NCBI GenBank assembly: GCA_033675545.1
Contig: JAWDGP010000286.1
Span: forward strand, 1,317,501 to 1,381,500
DNA length: 64,000 bases
From: Elysia crispata
Lineage: Eukaryota > Mollusca > Gastropoda > Plakobranchidae
Direction of reading: 5' to 3'
The position numbers were made by a program, and so were the translations under genes. The notes beneath the pieces are model-generated. The model searched no databases. It saw only the letters and a program-made list of their open reading frames with translations, and had not been told where the DNA came from. Each line of letters opens with the position of its first letter. The stretch's first letter is position 1. Below are positions 61,760 through 64,000 of the stretch, piece after piece.

Positions 61760-64000
61760 TAACTACGAACCATTGGTACTTTTTATTCACAAAATTTTGA
61801 AACTCTGTGCAAAATACTGTTTGCAGCTCAACTTCTATGTTTTTAAATGGTCTTAACCCTCTCCTGTGAAAAATTGTATAGTTAAGGGCGGCACATACAT
61901 TTAACCAAATCTGATAATTTCAACTGACTCGAAAGTAAATACCTTTTTGAAGCAAAAGGCTAGCACATGAAAATAATAAAAAGAACTTCAGCGACAATTA
62001 AAATCTTTTGGTGCCTTTTTTAGTCATTCTTGCAATCATGGCGCAATAAATATTCCAGAACCTGCTTTGTTGAACCTCATGAGCACACCCTTTAATATTT
62101 CATCTTGGTAGTATGATCTGACCTCCTCCAGTATGAAAGGGAATAGCTCAGATGGGAGCAATGACAACATGTTAGTTTACACCATGAAGAAAACTGAGAG
62201 ATATATTCTACAGGAGTAGTAGGTAAGGTAAGCCTGTAAGAAATATCAATTTATTTGTTTTAATCACTTTCTTAAATTGATAGTGTTGAATATAATTTAG
62301 ACCAGATACCGTAATACTGACAACAATTACTTACCAGCGAAGAATTTTCTAGGGTCAAATTTGTCAACATAACATGCTCCTATTGGCTGGATAGATTATC
62401 TAAACCTTAAAATATAGGTGCTTTGATTTATCTATATCAAATCGTCAAATTAAAAGACAAAGAAATTTTCTGCTATCATAAGAATTGAAATTTTCAATTA
62501 GAGATAACTGACTTTCTACTATCTAGTTTTTTTTTATTCACTGCAGCAAAACGGGAGCAATCAGCAATAAGAAATGCAAATAGAGAGAATAACGGTATTG
62601 CCCCTTATACTTACTCAAGACCTAATTAAAAAAAGGTAGGCCAGAGCATGAATCATCTTTTAGCCTTGCAAGCATATCAAGTGAAAGTGTCTGCTCTGAA
62701 TAATCTAAACCATTCAAAAGCATTGGCACTAATCATACCAACGCTCAGAGGTTCACAAATACAACTCAGTAAAAGAAAATTCCTATCCAAAATGGGAAAA
62801 AAAATTAAAAAGGGTACCATAATAACTTTACTTTACTGAGTGCAGAAACAACGGCTTCTATGTTTCATTACTCTGGAGTCCGGTCAAGGAGTGTCATATT
62901 CATGAAGTGAAATATAATAATAATACTAAGAAAAAGACACAATCACACAAAAAAGCCTGTCCAAATCAATATCTACAGTCGTATAAACATTGGTATCATA
63001 AAGATTTGAATTAAATGAAAACGGAAACCTGCACAAAATTTGAGGTAAGCTTTTGAAAATAGGTCTTACTTTGTCATGAATCTCACTGAGGATGTCACTT
63101 TTGATATATTTTCTCAGAGTTTGCCTTGATTTGACAGGGAAAATGCAATATTATTTTGAATCTGCAAAGCAATGATGGTGGTCTGCATCAAAGTTAAAAT
63201 AAAATACCGAAAATCAATCATAATTATCCATTTGACTATTGGACATTCAAATTTGCAACCATAATGTCTTGAGGACATCAAAAGTAAAAGGAAATTGAGT
63301 TATCAAACTTTAATCAATTTAAATTGCCTTGATCATTTGCATTAATCGAAAAAAGTTATTGACAATGATAAATGTTCTCATGAAAATGCATATCTTAAGC
63401 TATGTTCTTGATAGTCTTATTTATTGTTGAATGATTTTGTATTCTTTTGACAAGAAAAAAATATTGCAAGAGAATAGTAATTATATGGAATCAACCCATC
63501 TGGAGTAATAGACTAGGTCTTTTTTTTTTTAAAGGGCTGTCTAATCATTTCTGATTGTTCTGAAACTCTCTGAACCACTAATCAGAGGTTTCTGAATTAG
63601 AGACTGCCATAAGGGCACCCGTCTTGGTCAACTGAGATTATCGAGATAGTTGAGATAGATAAACTCTTGATAAATTTATTTTAAATTTTAAGAACATTTC
63701 TCATATTCTGTGTATTTTCATGATTCTTTACAACACAAGATGACTTAAAGAGCGTTTTTTGTGATTTTACAATTTGCTCTAAATTCAGTACTGTGCTCCT
63801 TGTTAACAAAATTTTAGAAAAATTATTACGTGACAGCAGAGGTGATGGTGATGCACTTCATCTTTTTTTTTTTTTTTTTTTTGTAATGTAGACTGACCTT
63901 GGTGTCAGAGAAAGGAAAACAGAAAGTCTTTTCAAAAGATTAAGGTTTAAAGGTTATCTTAAAGGCATTGGAATATGTAGTAAAGTTTGAAACTACATGG
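61760..64000. other. No gene recognised
   Basis: AT-rich DNA, homopolymer runs (63,866-63,882 poly-T), no arrays, no splice-bounded frame and no transposon signature seen. Confidence 0.5.

Overview
The window is eukaryotic nuclear DNA from an animal, most likely a lophotrochozoan and probably a gastropod mollusc. What is seen: small exons with GT-AG introns, an AT-rich background, very many (GA)n/(CT)n, (TTC)n, (TTA)n and (AT)n arrays, tRNA-derived SINE pieces, a Ty3/Gypsy retrotransposon and a PIF/Harbinger fragment. The mollusc assignment is inference from this repeat style and the frequent GATCTAGATC-type words. There are no bacterial operons, ribosome binding sites or CRISPR arrays. Most long open frames here are translated microsatellites, not genes.

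The main gene is on the minus strand at 38,955-46,361: heparan sulfate 2-O-sulfotransferase (HS2ST1-like). Six coding exons are recovered with perfect phase agreement (289 residues) and carry the PAPS-binding loop, the catalytic histidine region, the conserved cysteines and the C-terminal tail. A seventh, weaker exon is proposed at 46,282-46,361. The exon encoding the membrane anchor was not found; it probably lies above 46.4 kb or outside the window, so the Gypsy and Harbinger insertions may sit in the first intron.

Two other minus-strand genes are partly visible. One ends at 23,416 with an unrecognised 80-residue terminal exon. The other begins at 19,546 with a membrane-anchor exon (45 codons) and continues at 11,711-11,763 in matching phase; neither product is recognised. 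A possible plus-strand terminal exon lies at 12,202-12,406.

Layout: 0-11 kb, microsatellites and little else; 10.9-11.4 kb, a compound TTC array with a duplicated spacer; 11.7-19.5 kb, the start of the membrane-anchored gene; 23.4-23.7 kb, the terminal exon; 24-36 kb, dense microsatellites, including a 400-bp TTA/CTA/CTG array; 34.8-36.8 kb, two 30-bp minisatellites and a perfect hairpin; 36.9-37.5 kb, a decayed DUF7869-type relic; 39-46.4 kb, HS2ST; 46.7-50.5 kb, microsatellites; 50.96-51.73 kb, a Harbinger-derived element; 52.2-55.7 kb, a decayed Ty3/Gypsy element; 55.75-56.04 kb, a tandem array; 56-64 kb, AT-rich DNA without dinucleotide arrays but with an old 1.08-kb tandem duplication and one unexplained 160-codon frame.
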